In this document: positions 12,301-22,927 of the stretch, one piece after another | How positions within the stretch are numbered: position 1 is the stretch's first letter | Layout: each line of letters starts with the position of its first letter | Assembly: GCA_021292165.1 (NCBI GenBank) | Contig: CM037888.1 | Location: forward strand, 34,305,091 to 34,369,090 | Direction of reading: 5' to 3' | DNA from: Shinisaurus crocodilurus | Lineage: Eukaryota > Chordata > Lepidosauria > Squamata > Shinisauridae | DNA: 64,000 nucleotides | Translations under genes and position numbers: made by a program | Notes under the pieces: generated by a model | Told to the model about the DNA's origin: nothing | Databases searched by the model: none | Seen by the model: the letters and a program-made list of their open reading frames with translations, nothing else

Positions 12301-12722
12301 CAGTGATGGCGAACCTATGGCACGGGTGCCACAGCTGGCACACAGGGACCTCTCTGTGGGCACTCGAGCCATTGGTCGCCAGATCGCGAAAAGACCGTCC
12401 CCTTCTGCATTCAGCGTCGGGTTTCCATCCTCTCCACTCATTCCTCGCTGGCCTCCACAGGCAGGCACACTCCAACATCTCAACCCCCAGAAGCGGACTG
12501 CGCAGGCACCCAGCCCTCCTTCTAACTGAACAGACAGCACAGAAGCATGCGCACGCCCGAATCTTTGTGCGCCCGGTGAAGAGCCATGCCCTGAGACAGA
12601 GCGGGGCGCGATTAGCTAGTGCCCCCTCCTCCTTCCTGCCAAATTTAAGGCACTTTGAAATAAATAAGTTGGTTTTGTGTTGCAGTTTGGGCACTCGGGC
12701 TCAAAAAGGTTCACCATCACTG
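12301..12722. mobile_element. Non-autonomous hAT, 422 bp
   Basis: Ends are CAGTGATGGCGAACCTATGG and AGGTTCACCATCACTG, flanked by a perfect 8-bp duplication GCCTAAAC (12293-12300 and 12723-12730), which again has TA at its centre. The subterminal GCACGGGTGCC word is typical of a widespread vertebrate hAT-Charlie-like group. Frames inside are too short and low in complexity to be transposase. Confidence 0.9.
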
Positions 12723-12822
12723 GCCTAAACGTTACACTTTCAGTCAGAGAATGACTGTTGTGTGTGGGGCGTCCCAAATCCTGTGTGTCTGTGTGTCCGT
12801 GTGTCTGTGTGTATGGGCGTTT

Positions 12823-12893
12823 GCATAGCTGGCTGGGGCATGGTGGGAGTTGTAGGCCAAAAACATCTGGGGACCCAAGATTGGAGAACACTG
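12823..12893. mobile_element. 135-bp MITE, right half only (copy 2)
   Basis: Only the loop and right arm (GCATAGCTGGCTGG...GGAGAACACTG) remain. The left arm is missing and an imperfect (GT)n tract at about 12776-12815 lies in its place. The 3' flank TTCTAGAG has the central TA seen at other insertions. One G/C difference (GGCATGGTGGG) distinguishes it. Confidence 0.85.
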
Positions 12894-13870
12894 TTCTAGA
12901 GGGTCCAATTGCACTGCAGTACTCTACAGAGCTTTAGGTGTCTGGGTTCTTGTGTTTAAAACCTTCCACAAGGTGCCAGCTTCCTGTGAGTCCCATAACC
13001 GCAATCAGCTCTCTGCACTGCCCTGTAACAAGGTATTTCCATTATGTGCTGTTAACACTCATGATAATGTTAGAGCTCTCTTGAGCCATGTAATAGTGCT
13101 TTTTGCAGTTTGGAGAATTCATGTATGTTCAGATGGATAAGAAAGCAGAAGGAGGGGGCAGCCTCTATGCTCCGGACTGAGGACAGGTGATAATTTACCG
13201 CCAAAGAAGCCATATCTGAGCTGAGCACGCGGGCACGGCATTCATTTCTGAGCAGGCAGTTTGTAAAGGTCCAGATAGCAAAGCCTCGCTGTGCAAAGGT
13301 GTTGGTAGAAAGAAGAGAATGTTTGCCAAGCAGGCTGAGCCCTGATTCTGCTTTAGCAAACCCGGAATAACAAGAACAGGCTGAAGGTGTAGAGGAAGAT
13401 CGGCTTGGACAGGTTCCGCAGTGGATATCCATCCTTGCTTCAGCCTCAGCAATTTTTTATAACTTTCAAAGGGCAACATCTGGTTCTAGTGTCTGCTTCA
13501 CGGAGATGGTTTCTGAGCTAGTCCTGACAGATGAGAACATCAGAAGGTTAAAAATAGAAAGCGCACACACGCACCGCACGGTTTCTTCCCCAGGCACGCG
13601 TGGCTGGCCTTGTGGATCCCTCCCTCTCGCTTCTGACCATGGGCTCGTCAGCGTTGGAGCAGTTGCTCTCATTTTAGTCTACTTTGCTTTCCTTAAAACA
13701 TTTTCACATTTTTAAATCACACGAACAAAAATAATTGTGGGAGTCCAAATATAAAAAGGCAGAACTCTTACCACTGTTTGTCATTAAAACTGATTTCTGC
13801 CAGTTGATAGAAAACAGAATACATGGAGAACTAAAATTATAAATGTACATACTTGGTATCCAGTATGGAA
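12894..13870. other. No gene recognised
   Basis: Non-coding sequence with no recognisable transposon ends or RNA gene. Frames of about 100-120 codons on the minus strand resemble no known protein. Confidence 0.45.
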
Positions 13871-13872
13871 TA

Positions 13873-14122
13873 CAGTCATGCCTTGGATTGAGAGCATAAT
13901 TCGTTCCAGAAACGTGCTTGTAATCCAAAACACTCTTATATCAAAACGAAATCCCCCCCAAAAAATTCGTACAGAGATTTTTAATTTAAGCCGTACTACA
14001 GTACTTGTATTGCAAGACGTCGCTTGTATATCAAGTAAAAAAAATTTAAATAAATATTTAAATACTTGCTTGTCTTGCAAAACGCTCTCAAACCAAGTTA
14101 CTTGCAATCCAAGGTATTACTG
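13873..14122. mobile_element. TA-target MITE (mariner/pogo-like), copy 1
   Basis: A 250-bp element with imperfect inverted ends CAGTCATGCCTTGGATTG and CAATCCAAGGTATTACTG, flanked by TA on each side (13871-13872, 14123-14124). The interior is AT-rich with nested inverted words (CTTATATCAAAACG and TTGTATATCAAG). A TA duplication with CAGT ends fits the Tc1/mariner/pogo superfamily. Three more copies lie at 23679, 38585 and 44960. Confidence 0.88.
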
Positions 14123-14124
14123 TA

Positions 14125-14786
14125 TAACAAAAGATATAAAACCACCACTGATCTTATTAAAGCAAGAAATAAAAGTTAAGCAACTAAGCATTGATTTTTC
14201 CCAATTTAGCTTTTTGGGAAGCCTTCTAGTTTAGTTTAGTAATACTAACCTGGTGTCGATGTAGGAACAAGTGTCTATCCTGATGGGGCTCGGAGTGGTC
14301 CAATAAGTAGAGGAATGTGACAGCCAAGGAAACCAATAGGTCCAGAGGTTTGGTTTCCTGGGGACAACCATGGGCCAGTTGCTCTTCTGAGCATACTGAT
14401 GACTACATAACCTTGGACGGGGACCAGAGTTTATTCATGGACATTTCATTTCACTTTGAAACAAAGTGACATGTTTGAGCATGTTGCCACAGCAGCATAA
14501 AAATACTCTGAGCTGTCCACTGAATTGCTTGTGTGGCAGCAGACAGGAGCCTATTCTGGCATGGCCTGCAACCCTCTCTGTTGCCAATGGAGTGAATTTC
14601 CGTATTGTCATGAACAGTTAGTAATAATCTTTGCCTCTCCTGTTCTCAAAGGGATTGTGAGGTAGATCATCAGATGAGTTAGATTAGATGAATTTCATGA
14701 TTGCTTAATTCAATACTAAAGACTGCTAGGATCATACTGGGTGTCAGGTAGACAGATTAATCTTGAAAGCACTGCAGTGTTATTTT
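14125..14786. other. No gene recognised
   Basis: Non-coding sequence; no repeat end, RNA gene or credible coding frame was identified. Confidence 0.4.
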
Positions 14787-14930
14787 TTAAAATAATAATA
14801 ATTATTTAAAAACTTTCTGGGCTGTCTTTCAGGGCAGAGGCCCTCCCAAGGCGGTGTACAACAGCAAAACACATAATAAAAAGCAATATGGTCATAAAAA
14901 GCAATACATGCACAGCAATGAACACCAATA
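14787..14930 (-). mobile_element. LINE 3' UTR and tail, probably L2-like (subfamily D)
   Basis: Read on the minus strand it ends GTACACCGCCTTGGGAGGG...CCAGAAAG with an (AAT)n-type tail at 14787-14810. This is the layout of L2-like 3' UTRs, but no coding sequence survives to confirm the clade. Confidence 0.5.
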
Positions 14931-14932
14931 AA

Positions 14933-15040
14933 AACATCTGTCAGGGATGCTTTAACTTGGATTCCTGCATTGAGCAGGGGGTTGGACTCGACTGCCTTAT
15001 CGGCCCCTTCCAACTCTTCTATTCTATGATTCTATGAATT
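14933..15040 (+). mobile_element. CR1 3' terminus
   Basis: Begins at the last codons of CR1 ORF2 (CTGTCAGGGATGCTTT) and runs through TGAGCAGGGGGTTGGACTCG to the octamer tail ATTCTATGATTCTATGA. This is the diagnostic CR1 end, which lacks poly(A). The insertion is heavily 5' truncated and abuts the inverted CR1 beginning at 15041. Confidence 0.85.
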
Positions 15041-15675
15041 AAGTGTTCCTTGACACAATTTGCCTATCAATCTCAAGCTGCAATCCTGCCCCTTCAATTT
15101 AACTTCAGGTTTGCCAGAGGGCTGGGGGGGTCATAGACCCTCTTTTGGGAGAAGACTGAGCCAAAGGACGAATTGAACACTTCTGCCTTTTCTTTGTCAT
15201 CTGTTATCATTTTGCCATTCTCATTGCGTAGCTGAACCACCATTTCTTTGTCTTTTACTATGGACATATATGAAGGAAGCTTTTTGGTTGCTTTTCGCAT
15301 CCCTCGCTAACCTCAGCTCATTCTCAGCTTTAGCCTTCCTGACACTATTCCTGCAGTTCTGTGCTACCTGCCTGTACTCTTCCCTTGTAGCCTGGCCTTC
15401 CTTCCACATCCCATATGTGTCCTTTTTGGTCTTCAGATCATCTCTAAGCTTTTTGTGAAGCCACATTGGCTTCTTCTGTTGTCCTCTACCTTTTTTCCTT
15501 GTGGGAATTGTTTGTAATTGTGCCTTTAGAATTTCCTTTTTTAAAAACTCCCACCCATCTTGGACTCCTTTCCTCATTAGAGTCATTTGCCATGGAACCT
15601 TACTTATCATTGTTCTGAGTTTATTAAAATTGGCTTTCCTAAAATCTAGGGTATGCGTTTGGCTACACTCAGCTT

Positions 15676-15917
15676 TTTATTTTTATTTATTTATTATTAC
15701 ATTTATATCCCACCTTTTTTCCTCTTGCAAGGAACCCAAGGCGGCTTACATGGTCCTCCTCCTCTCCACTTTATCCTCACAACAACCCTGTGAGGTAGAT
15801 TAGGCTGAGAGTCAGTGACTGGCCCAAAATCACCCAGTAAGCTTCATGGCCCAGTGGGGACTAGAATCCAGATCTCCCGAGTCCCAGTCCAACACTCTAA
15901 CCACTACGCCACACTGG
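15676..15917 (-). mobile_element. tRNA-derived SINE (Sauria/Squam-like), inside CR1
   Basis: On the minus strand it starts AGTGTGGCGTAGTGGTTAG (box A region) and has a box B-like GATTCTAGTCCCC. It continues through a body ending AAGCCGCCTTGGGTTCCTTG and an (AAAT)n-type tail. The 3' part resembles BovB-mobilised squamate SINEs. Short matching flanks (GCTTTT) lie on each side, and the interrupted CR1 reading resumes beyond it. Confidence 0.85.
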
Positions 15918-16335
15918 CTTTTGCTTCCTTTAGAATGAAGAACTCAAGTATAACATGGTCACTTTCCCCCAAAATTCCCATGTCTGCCACTTTATACACA
16001 AAGTCATCTCTGTTGGTTAGAATCAAGTCAAGGATAGCCAATCCTCTAGTTCCTCCACTTTCTGTAGGAGGAAGTTATCAGCAACACAACTCAGGAATTT
16101 CTTGGAGGGGCCATGTTTTGCAGAATTTGTCTCCCAGCAGATATCAGGGAAATTGAAGTCCCCCATCACTACTACATCATGCCTCCTTGAAACAAGGGCA
16201 ATTTGCTTTTCAGAAGTTTCTTCTTCGTCTTCTCCTTGATTGGTTTGTCAGTAGTAGACTCCGACCACCATGTTCCTTTTATTCTTTGCCCCATTTATTG
16301 TAATCCAGATGCTCTCAATGGGTCTACCATCCTCC

Positions 16336-17323
16336 CAGGGCCGGATTAAGATAGGGGCTATTGGAGCTGCAGCTCCAGGCCCCTAGCACAAAACAGGCCC
16401 ACAATATTCAGCCCCCGCCCCGTTCATTTCAATGGGTCTACTCTTTTTAAAGTCGGAGTAACGTGGGAGGCGAGGCAAAGACAGGGAAAAGGGAAAGCCG
16501 ATCCGAGGCCCGCTTTTCCTGGGAGTAAGCCCTCCCCGCGGGAGGGAATAGGAGACTTACTCCCGAGTAGCCACGCATAAGGCGGCTGGAGTGCCGTGTG
16601 CGCGCTGTTAATCGCCCGTGGAAGCTCTGCGCGCGGAGGATACGGGCTGCCCGTGCGTCAGCATCCCACAACCTGCTTTCATTTCTCTCTCCCCGGTCTG
16701 CTGCGCTCTGCGGCAGCCGCCCGGGCTTCTTATACGGAGGGCTTCGTGGACGGAGGGAGCGGGGGAGATCGAGAGAAGCGGGGGCGGCGGGGTGTTCGTG
16801 GAAGCCGCGTGAAAGGCCAGGATCGTGCCAGACGCGCGGTGTGAATCAGCTTTCTGGGGAGGGGGAGTGAGTCAAGGCCGGAAAGCCGAAGTTGAAAGGG
16901 GCCGCCTCCTCAGTCCGGTGGAGCGTGGATCGAGCATCGTGTCAGTATTTAGCTTGTGGTCTGAGGGCAGTAATTACCTTTTGCTTCCCTTTCAGGGCAA
17001 TCTTAGCATGTCCAGAAAAAGTCCTACTCCCGCATGCCCACAGCTGGAATTGCAGGGCTTCTCTCTCTCTCTGAACATGCTTTAGGATGCGCCCTTTGAA
17101 TGTTTGATAATACTATGCTGATTGCAAGAACTGGTTTGAGAGCGTTTTTATCGTTTATTGAGTTACAGCTTATGTTACAAAAAGATATTTAATATTCGTT
17201 TGGCACTTAATGTAATTAAAAATTTAATTGTTTTAATATAAATTGTGTCTCATTTATTTATTTCCATAAAAGGCTCAACCAAATCCTCAGCACCAGGCCC
17301 ATAATGCTCTTAATCCGGCCCTG
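16336..17323. mobile_element. Non-autonomous hAT, 988 bp, with CpG-rich interior
   Basis: Inverted termini CAGGGCCGGATTAAG and CTTAATCCGGCCCTG, with a perfect 8-bp duplication CATCCTCC (16328-16335, 17324-17331). The interior splits into a GC- and CpG-rich block at about 16440-16990 and an AT-rich block at 17090-17290. No transposase frame is recognisable. The CpG-rich block could be the promoter region of an autonomous parent or captured host DNA. It interrupts the CR1 endonuclease. Confidence 0.9.
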
Positions 17324-18110
17324 CATCCTCCTGTATTTCTGTGCAGAGATATGTATTTTTAACTTATAGTGTGACTCCACCTCCCTTTCTGTCCCTTCTG
17401 TTCTTTTTGAACAGGTTATATCCCTCAATTGCTGTATTCCACTCATGGGTGTCATCCCACCAAGTTTCAGTTACACCTATCAAGTCGTATTTGCCCTCCT
17501 GTATTAAGAGTTCAAGTTCATTCTGTTTGTTTCCCATACTCTGGGCATTAGTATATAGACATCGAAGACCATGTGCTTTATAGTCTGGCTTTCTTCCTAC
17601 ATTTTTTGGAAGACTATTATTGGGCACTAATAGAGCTGTTCTCTCCGTTGTGGCACAGAGGCCTTCTTCCATTGGTACCCCCGAGTTTATGTCTCCCTCC
17701 CCTGTTGGATTCAATTTAAAGTCCTCCTGATGAAGTTCCTCATGCTGTGGCCAAACACATTCTTCCCTGTCCTTGTGAGGTGCAACCCATCCCTTGCCAG
17801 CAGTCCATCTTCCAGGAAGTATAACCCGCGGTCCCTGAATCCAAATCTCTCACATCGGCACCATCTTCGTAGCCCGGAGTATTTTTCTTTCCCTTTCTAT
17901 TCCTCTTCCAAGTACTGGAAGGATGGATGAGAAAACTATCTGGGCCCCAAAGTTCTTGAGTTTCCTTCAGAGCTTCATTCAAAGTCTGATGTCATTTCTT
18001 TTTAACTCTGCTTGGTGGTATCATTTTTTCCCACATGGATGGGAAGAAAGGGATACTTGTCAGTGGGATTTATGAGCGTTGGCAACCCTTCAGTCACATC
18101 TCTATATAAA

Positions 18111-18277
18111 TCCATAAACTCCAGCTGGTTCAGAATGTGGCCACCTAAGTACTGGTGGGACTCACCAGGTGTGCTTTCTCCCTGGGAGATGGAATCCGTC
18201 TCCCGGAGAGAAAGCACACCTGGTGAGTCCCACCAGTACTTAGGTGGCCACATTCTGAGCCAGCTGAAGTTTATGGA
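18111..18277. repeat. 167-bp near-perfect palindrome made of L2 sequence
   Basis: Arms of about 78 bp (18111-18189 and 18199-18277) are reverse complements with only a few mismatches or indels around a loop of about 9 nt. The right arm continues directly into a minus-strand L2 fragment. The left arm encodes the same L2 words (KLQLVQNVAT-like) on the plus strand. So this is an inverted duplication rather than a transposon with its own termini; no target duplication is seen. Confidence 0.85.
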
Positions 18278-18440
18278 CAGTCTTCAAAGGCAGCCCCTTG
18301 TACAGCACATTACAGTACTCCAACCTGGATGTCACTAGTGCATGGATAACAGAGGCAAAGTCCATCCTCTCCAGATAGGGCCACAGCTGGTAAAATGCAC
18401 CCCTGGACATCACATTCACCTGTTATCCGCTCATTCACCA
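18242..18440 (-). mobile_element. L2 LINE fragment (RT C-terminal side)
   Basis: Minus-strand translation reads VIHALVTSRLEYCNVLYKG then LPLKTVHKLQLAQNVAT, the conserved L2 block downstream of RT. Both ends are truncated. It is one arm source of the adjacent palindrome. Confidence 0.75.
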
Positions 18441-20574
18441 ATAGCATGGAAAACAAACATCAGCTCTGATTGCCCTGTAGGGTACTGTATGCTCACTGGT
18501 GTCTGGATTAATTAAGACAGCTCTCAGGTCCAATTCAGGCTCCAGCCTCCCCCTCGCTTTCATCGGGTTTTTTTTTCATCAGTTTTTTTTTCATTCTTGG
18601 TCAGCTGATCCAAAGCTTGCCAGATTCATCACTTGCTGTCATGGAAAGCCCGACTATGGCACTGCCGCGTGCTCATGTATCCGGTTGTCCTGGGCAGTGG
18701 GCTCCTGGCTCCCCCCCTTTACCACTGTCCTTCCTTGCTCGTTCTTGTTCCCTGGACCCCTTCTGCGCAGGAGCTGCCCCGCCCCTGAGGAAGTTGAGCA
18801 ATGCTTCTTGGGAGTCCTTCCAAGACAGCTAGTGCCACCATGTTGTGTGGCAGCTATTGACAGTTTTTATTTAGTTTTTAAAAAGCAGTCAGTTTTCCCC
18901 ATTCGTTCATTTCCGAGAGATGCTGTAGTTTTCATCGTTACACCTTAATTCCAGTTTGGCTCGTGTCAGGTGGTTGGGTTGATGTCAGCTGACTTCCTCA
19001 GCATGGAGCCTCCGGACAGCCAACTTTGCAGAGCGAGAGCCCAGCTACGTCAGCCAGCCAATCGTCTCCTTTTTAGATTTTCTTAGTTGTGGATATAAAT
19101 CAGCTGGCCGGCCAGAGGGGCAGTGCGCTTTAAAAGAAGCCGGCCATTTGGCACAGCTCTTCCAGGGTTTTATTTCTGGGGAGAGGCGCCACCCAGCAAG
19201 CTTGAATGAATTTGGAGTGGTCTGTCCTGTCCTGACTTGACCTGAAGGTGGTAGCGGTATCTGCTGGTGCATTGGCCACTTTCCCTTTTCAAGTAAAGAG
19301 GCCTCCATTGAGAGTGAACCAGCTTCTCTCCCAGTAGCTTCAAAGCTCTATTCTCATTGGCAAAAATATGGCAAAGGCACCCAACCTGTACAACAAATTG
19401 TTACATCGTAGGAATTCCAAAACATCAGAGATAGATACTGAAAAGCTTCTTTATACCAGGCACTCACTAAAACCGAAACGAAAACCAACCCAGTCACTCT
19501 GCAACCACCCTGACTCTTCCCTCCGCTTCCTCCTTCTCCCAGCTCCTTTTCATCTCCCAGCATGTCAGTCACCTACCACGATACCACACGCATTGGCCCT
19601 TTCTTGTCTCTGTACTGTTCCAGCACTTGTATGAAACTCTTGCAAGGTCACCTTATGTGACAATGGATGTTAGTGCCGAAGGAAAAGGTACACGCAATGA
19701 ACCCGAAACCCAGCCGAGGCATCTCCCAGGGGCTGTGCTGTGAAAGGCTGCAGGGATTACTTGTGCCCAAATTCAGCAAGGATGGACTGGAGAGCTGCAG
19801 AAGCAAAACAACACCGTGCACCAGGAGGTGATAAGGCAGTGCTAAGAAAAGCGGCACCAATTGAATTTCTGCCTCCCGTGCAGATGTTAAAGTTGCTGAG
19901 CCTCTTTACTGAGTGGGGGAAGTGACAACCATATGTGATGGTGAGAACTTGTTTCCCTTCACCGATGGAGTGAATCCCGAGGCACTGGGCGAAGAAAAGC
20001 TCATGCCTGGATGCTTTCGCTTTTGTAGCCATTCAAAAATATGACATGGAACCACTGAAAATATATCTTTTTCTCAGCCAGGAAGCTGAATTGTCATGGT
20101 GCATTGTGCAGTGGTACTGCTTGGAGGCCACTGCAAGGGGGAGGATGTCTTGGGATGGCCTGTGGCTGGCAACACCTTGTTCCTGAAGGGTTTCTGTCTT
20201 TTGTTCTGCCTGGCCTGGAGAGAAAGATGGGCGTGTCTTGTAATCCTGATCACGTTAAGATGATTTCTGGTGTTTGTGTACAAATGCAAGCAGAGTCCAA
20301 ATGAAAGGTCATTCAGCTCCAGGGCAACCCCGTTGGGCTGAGCTATTGCAGCCCCCTCAAACAAGGTCCTGAGCACCCTGCCATTCTCTGTGAGAACGTC
20401 AGCTCTGAGCTTCATGGGAAGCTAAATCTGGGTGCAGAAGAAGGCCGATGACATGTGGAATTGCAGTTCCAGGGCTATTGTGACCCTGTGAAACCTTGAT
20501 ATGATGCTGAAGGCCAAATGCCTTCCTTGCTATCAGCGGGTGGGCTGCATTGCTGCCCCAGGGGAGCAGGACTA
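18441..20574. other. No gene recognised
   Basis: Non-coding. Minus frames of 80-110 codons (19.0-20.4 kb) have no recognisable domain. Poly(T) runs occur near 18570. No RNA gene or transposon terminus was found. Confidence 0.45.
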
Positions 20575-20822
20575 GATCACTTGTGACAAGAGGGTAGATT
20601 TGATTGAATGTTAGGGAAAACTTCCCAATCATAACAGCACTACAGTCATTGAACTCATTCCCTGGGGGCCATTGGTGGTGGGCTCCCCCTTACTGGAGGT
20701 CTGCAAACAAAGGCTCGTCAGCCATCTGTCAGGTGCATTTTGACGCTCTGGATCTTCTGCATCAAGCAGGGAGGTTGAACTGGATGGCCTACTAGGCCCC
20801 CTCCAGCTTTATGATCCGATGG
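20575..20822 (+). mobile_element. Old CR1 3' end
   Basis: The pattern of the CR1 C-terminus is recognisable (GGAGGTCTGCAAACAAAGGC, then GCCATCTGTCAGGTG). It is followed by AGGTTGAACTGGATGGCC and CCCTCCAGCTTTATGAT. It is diverged and lacks long octamer tails. It is 5' truncated and non-coding. Confidence 0.7.
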
Positions 20823-22180
20823 AAAGTGCCCCCTCTTTGCTGCTCCCTTTTAGCTGCGTGGCAGGCAAAAAGACTGCTGGTGCAGTTTCCCCCACAATTG
20901 CATCTCTAGGCAGGAAAAAGTAGGACAATATTCTCACCATTGCATCCAATACTTGTGAAGTTGATGTTGGCACTTAATCGTCATCTCAAACGTATAATAA
21001 AGCCTTGTTTACAAACCTCGTTTTATTGACTACAGCAGGCAAGTTGCAACCTGTAACATGTCTGTCTTGTATTGTAATTTTTTGACTACCTACCAGTGTT
21101 TGTCTAGATTTTGTTTCAAACAAACTCATAATAAGACCATATTTATACTATATTAACATAAATTATAAACTAACTTTTTTTGAAAGGCATTAGTCAAACT
21201 ATCTTCTCTGGTTATAAAACTTGTGTTTAGTATCAATTGAGGAAAATCTAATTAAGGTTAAGCTTTTTTTTGTGTGTGTGTGTGTGGTAGAACTGTCTTT
21301 TAAAGAACTGCTACAGCATCAAATAAAATATAGCTGGTAGCTCTCCTATCCTATATTATGTGTTTAACTATGCAGCAATTCATTTATTTCAAACAAACGT
21401 ATCTTAAGCCATTCTCATATTATATTATCTTAAATAATAAATCGCAGTTTACCTTTTGGTCAAGCTTACTTTATCTCTGGAGACTTGGTCTGTTCTATCA
21501 ACTCTAAGAGGTCTGTTTGAAAATAGGCTTCTTATGTTGCTGCTTTCTAAAAAAAAAATGTGGCTGTGTGATCTAGTCTGTTACTCTTAAAGCAATATCT
21601 GTCTCATTTAGTTTAAGTCATGCCTGCTCAAATGCCTCGCTATGAGGGGTCTTTCCTCATAGCAAGGCATCGTCAGTCAGATGGCCTTGGAGATCCCCTG
21701 TCCTGCCGCAGCATAAGCAGTCTTCAGGGTCACGTGCCCACCAATGCGGCGGGGCACTGAGGAAGAGTCAAATGGTGGTGACAGCGAGAGATAGGAGGCG
21801 GCTGGCGGCTGCAGTGGCAGCAGTGTAGGGGGATAGAGGAAGATGGTGGTGACAGTGGCGGCTGTGGGGGGGGGGAATAGAGGACGATGGTCCATCCTCC
21901 TCCCACTGGAGGTCTTGTGCCAGCCCTGGACTCATCATCATGAAGGAGCAGCAGCACCCAGAAACATCTAGCCTGTCCACTTCAGCCAGTTTGTGGGAAG
22001 GATGGCTGTGACATAATGGGAAAGCACTGGAAACAAAGGCCTTTCACAGGCTTTCAAATAATGTCCACCATGCACCTGGAGTGACAATTCTGGACTCCCT
22101 GTCTGCCTCTGGGGGACTGGACAAATGGAGGGTCTTCCAGGCGATTGCTTTGCAGTGAATTGAGTTTCAGTGGTTTCTCC
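20823..22180. other. No gene recognised; AT-rich then GC-rich; a stem-loop
   Basis: The stretch 20880-21620 is AT-rich. 21740-21960 is rich in GGC/GGT and purine-biased. A 16-bp stem with one mismatch (ATGCCTCGCTATGAGG / CCTCATAGCAAGGCAT) lies at about 21632-21670 with a short loop. No credible gene. Confidence 0.4.
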
Positions 22181-22183
22181 TCT

Positions 22184-22280
22184 AGTTTCCTGCATTGAGC
22201 AGGGGGTTGGACTTGATAGCCTTGTAGGCTCCTTCCAACTCTATGATCTATGAAGTCTATGAAATCTATGAAGAGGAGAG
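22184..22280 (+). mobile_element. 5S-headed SINE, 3' tail only
   Basis: Carries the linker CTAGTTTCCTGCATTGAGC and the CR1-like tail GGACTTGATAGCCTTGTAGG, ending with (TCTATGAAG)-type repeats. The CTAGTTTCC linker is shared with the two copies that keep the 5S head (22928 and 27834), so I assign it to that SINE rather than to CR1. Confidence 0.6.
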
Positions 22281-22486
22281 GCCAGATCATTTAGAAATAC
22301 TTTAAAAAGTAAAGGGGCCAAAATACAGCCCTGTCTTAACACCCCTAGTAGCAGGAATTTGGGTTGAGACTTACATTTGTCTATAGAGGTTTTGTTTAGG
22401 CCATAATAATTTCTTTGGGACCAGGTCTATAGCTGACTTGAGATCAATAAAGCCAGAAAAAGGCTTTCCACCAGGAATTGCGGTAT

Positions 22487-22705
22487 ATCTCTCTGCCAAC
22501 ACACTTGGAATATTGAGGTGTGGTGACGTCTGGTCACCACACCTCAAAAAGGATATTGTAGAGCTGGAAAAGCTGCAGAAAAGGACATCCAAAAGATCAA
22601 GAACAACTCCCTTAGGAGGAAAGGTTACAACATTTGGGGCACTTTAGATTCGAAAAAGGAAAGTAAGAGTGGACATGTCATAGGGATGTATAAAAGTTTG
22701 CAGAG
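22487..22705 (+). mobile_element. CR1 fragment containing a 33-bp palindrome
   Basis: Encodes the CR1 C-terminal block (WSPHLKKDIVELEKLQKR). At 22513-22545 the usual sequence before GGTCACC is replaced by the reverse complement of what follows. This gives TGAGGTGTGGTGA and TCACCACACCTCA around a 7-nt centre. It is truncated on both sides. Confidence 0.7.
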
Positions 22706-22738
22706 AAAGAAGGTAGAAAGTGCCGTGTCCCAACTGTG

Positions 22739-22917
22739 CCATTCCAGCAGGCTGAGAGGAGGGAGATGAGAGGGAGCGCAGGGCCATCCCACCCGCCCTG
22801 CTGAAAGGCCGCCCTCATGACGGCTCCTCCTCCCTCAACTGTCACCACCACCAGCCATTCCAGCAGGCTGTGCAGAGGGAGAAGAGAGGGAGCGCAGGGC
22901 CATTCCACCAGCCCTGC
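22739..22917. repeat. Direct duplication of a 63-bp GC-rich unit
   Basis: Two units start with CCATTCCAGCAGGCTG (22739-22801 and 22855-22917), offset 116 bp, and share GAGGGAGCGCAGGGCCAT. About 54 bp of unrelated sequence separates them. Non-coding. Confidence 0.8.
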
Positions 22918-22927
22918 CAGGAGTATT

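Larger units (their letters stand above)
15041..18107 (-). mobile_element. CR1 LINE, 5' portion, 3'-truncated, split by a SINE and a hAT
   Basis: Minus strand, read from 18107 downward. The ORF1 C-terminal part has an esterase-like HVGKNDTTK motif (about 18000-18055). Next comes the endonuclease start (LRCLYTNAQSMGNKQNELE, then YDLIGVTETWWDD, 17714-17364), then a 988-bp hAT (16336-17323), then more endonuclease with [12 protein letters not shown] (about 16140-16180). A SINE follows (about 15676-15917), then the endonuclease-RT linker (RNSVRKAKAENELRLARDAK) and the RT start (KAEVFNSSFGSVFSQKRVYD). The copy stops before the RT catalytic core. Keeping the 5' part and lacking the 3' end is the reverse of normal LINE truncation. 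It contains internal stops and is dead. Confidence 0.88.

Noticed and set aside
16596..17085. Open frames in the CpG-rich block as host exons
   Set aside because: They sit between hAT termini, overlap each other in several frames and show no domain. Element sequence is the simpler reading, although capture remains possible.
14933..18107. Twin-priming explanation for the opposed CR1 pieces
   Set aside because: Twin priming places the inverted piece upstream of the 3' end. Here it lies beyond the octamer tail, so two separate elements abut instead.
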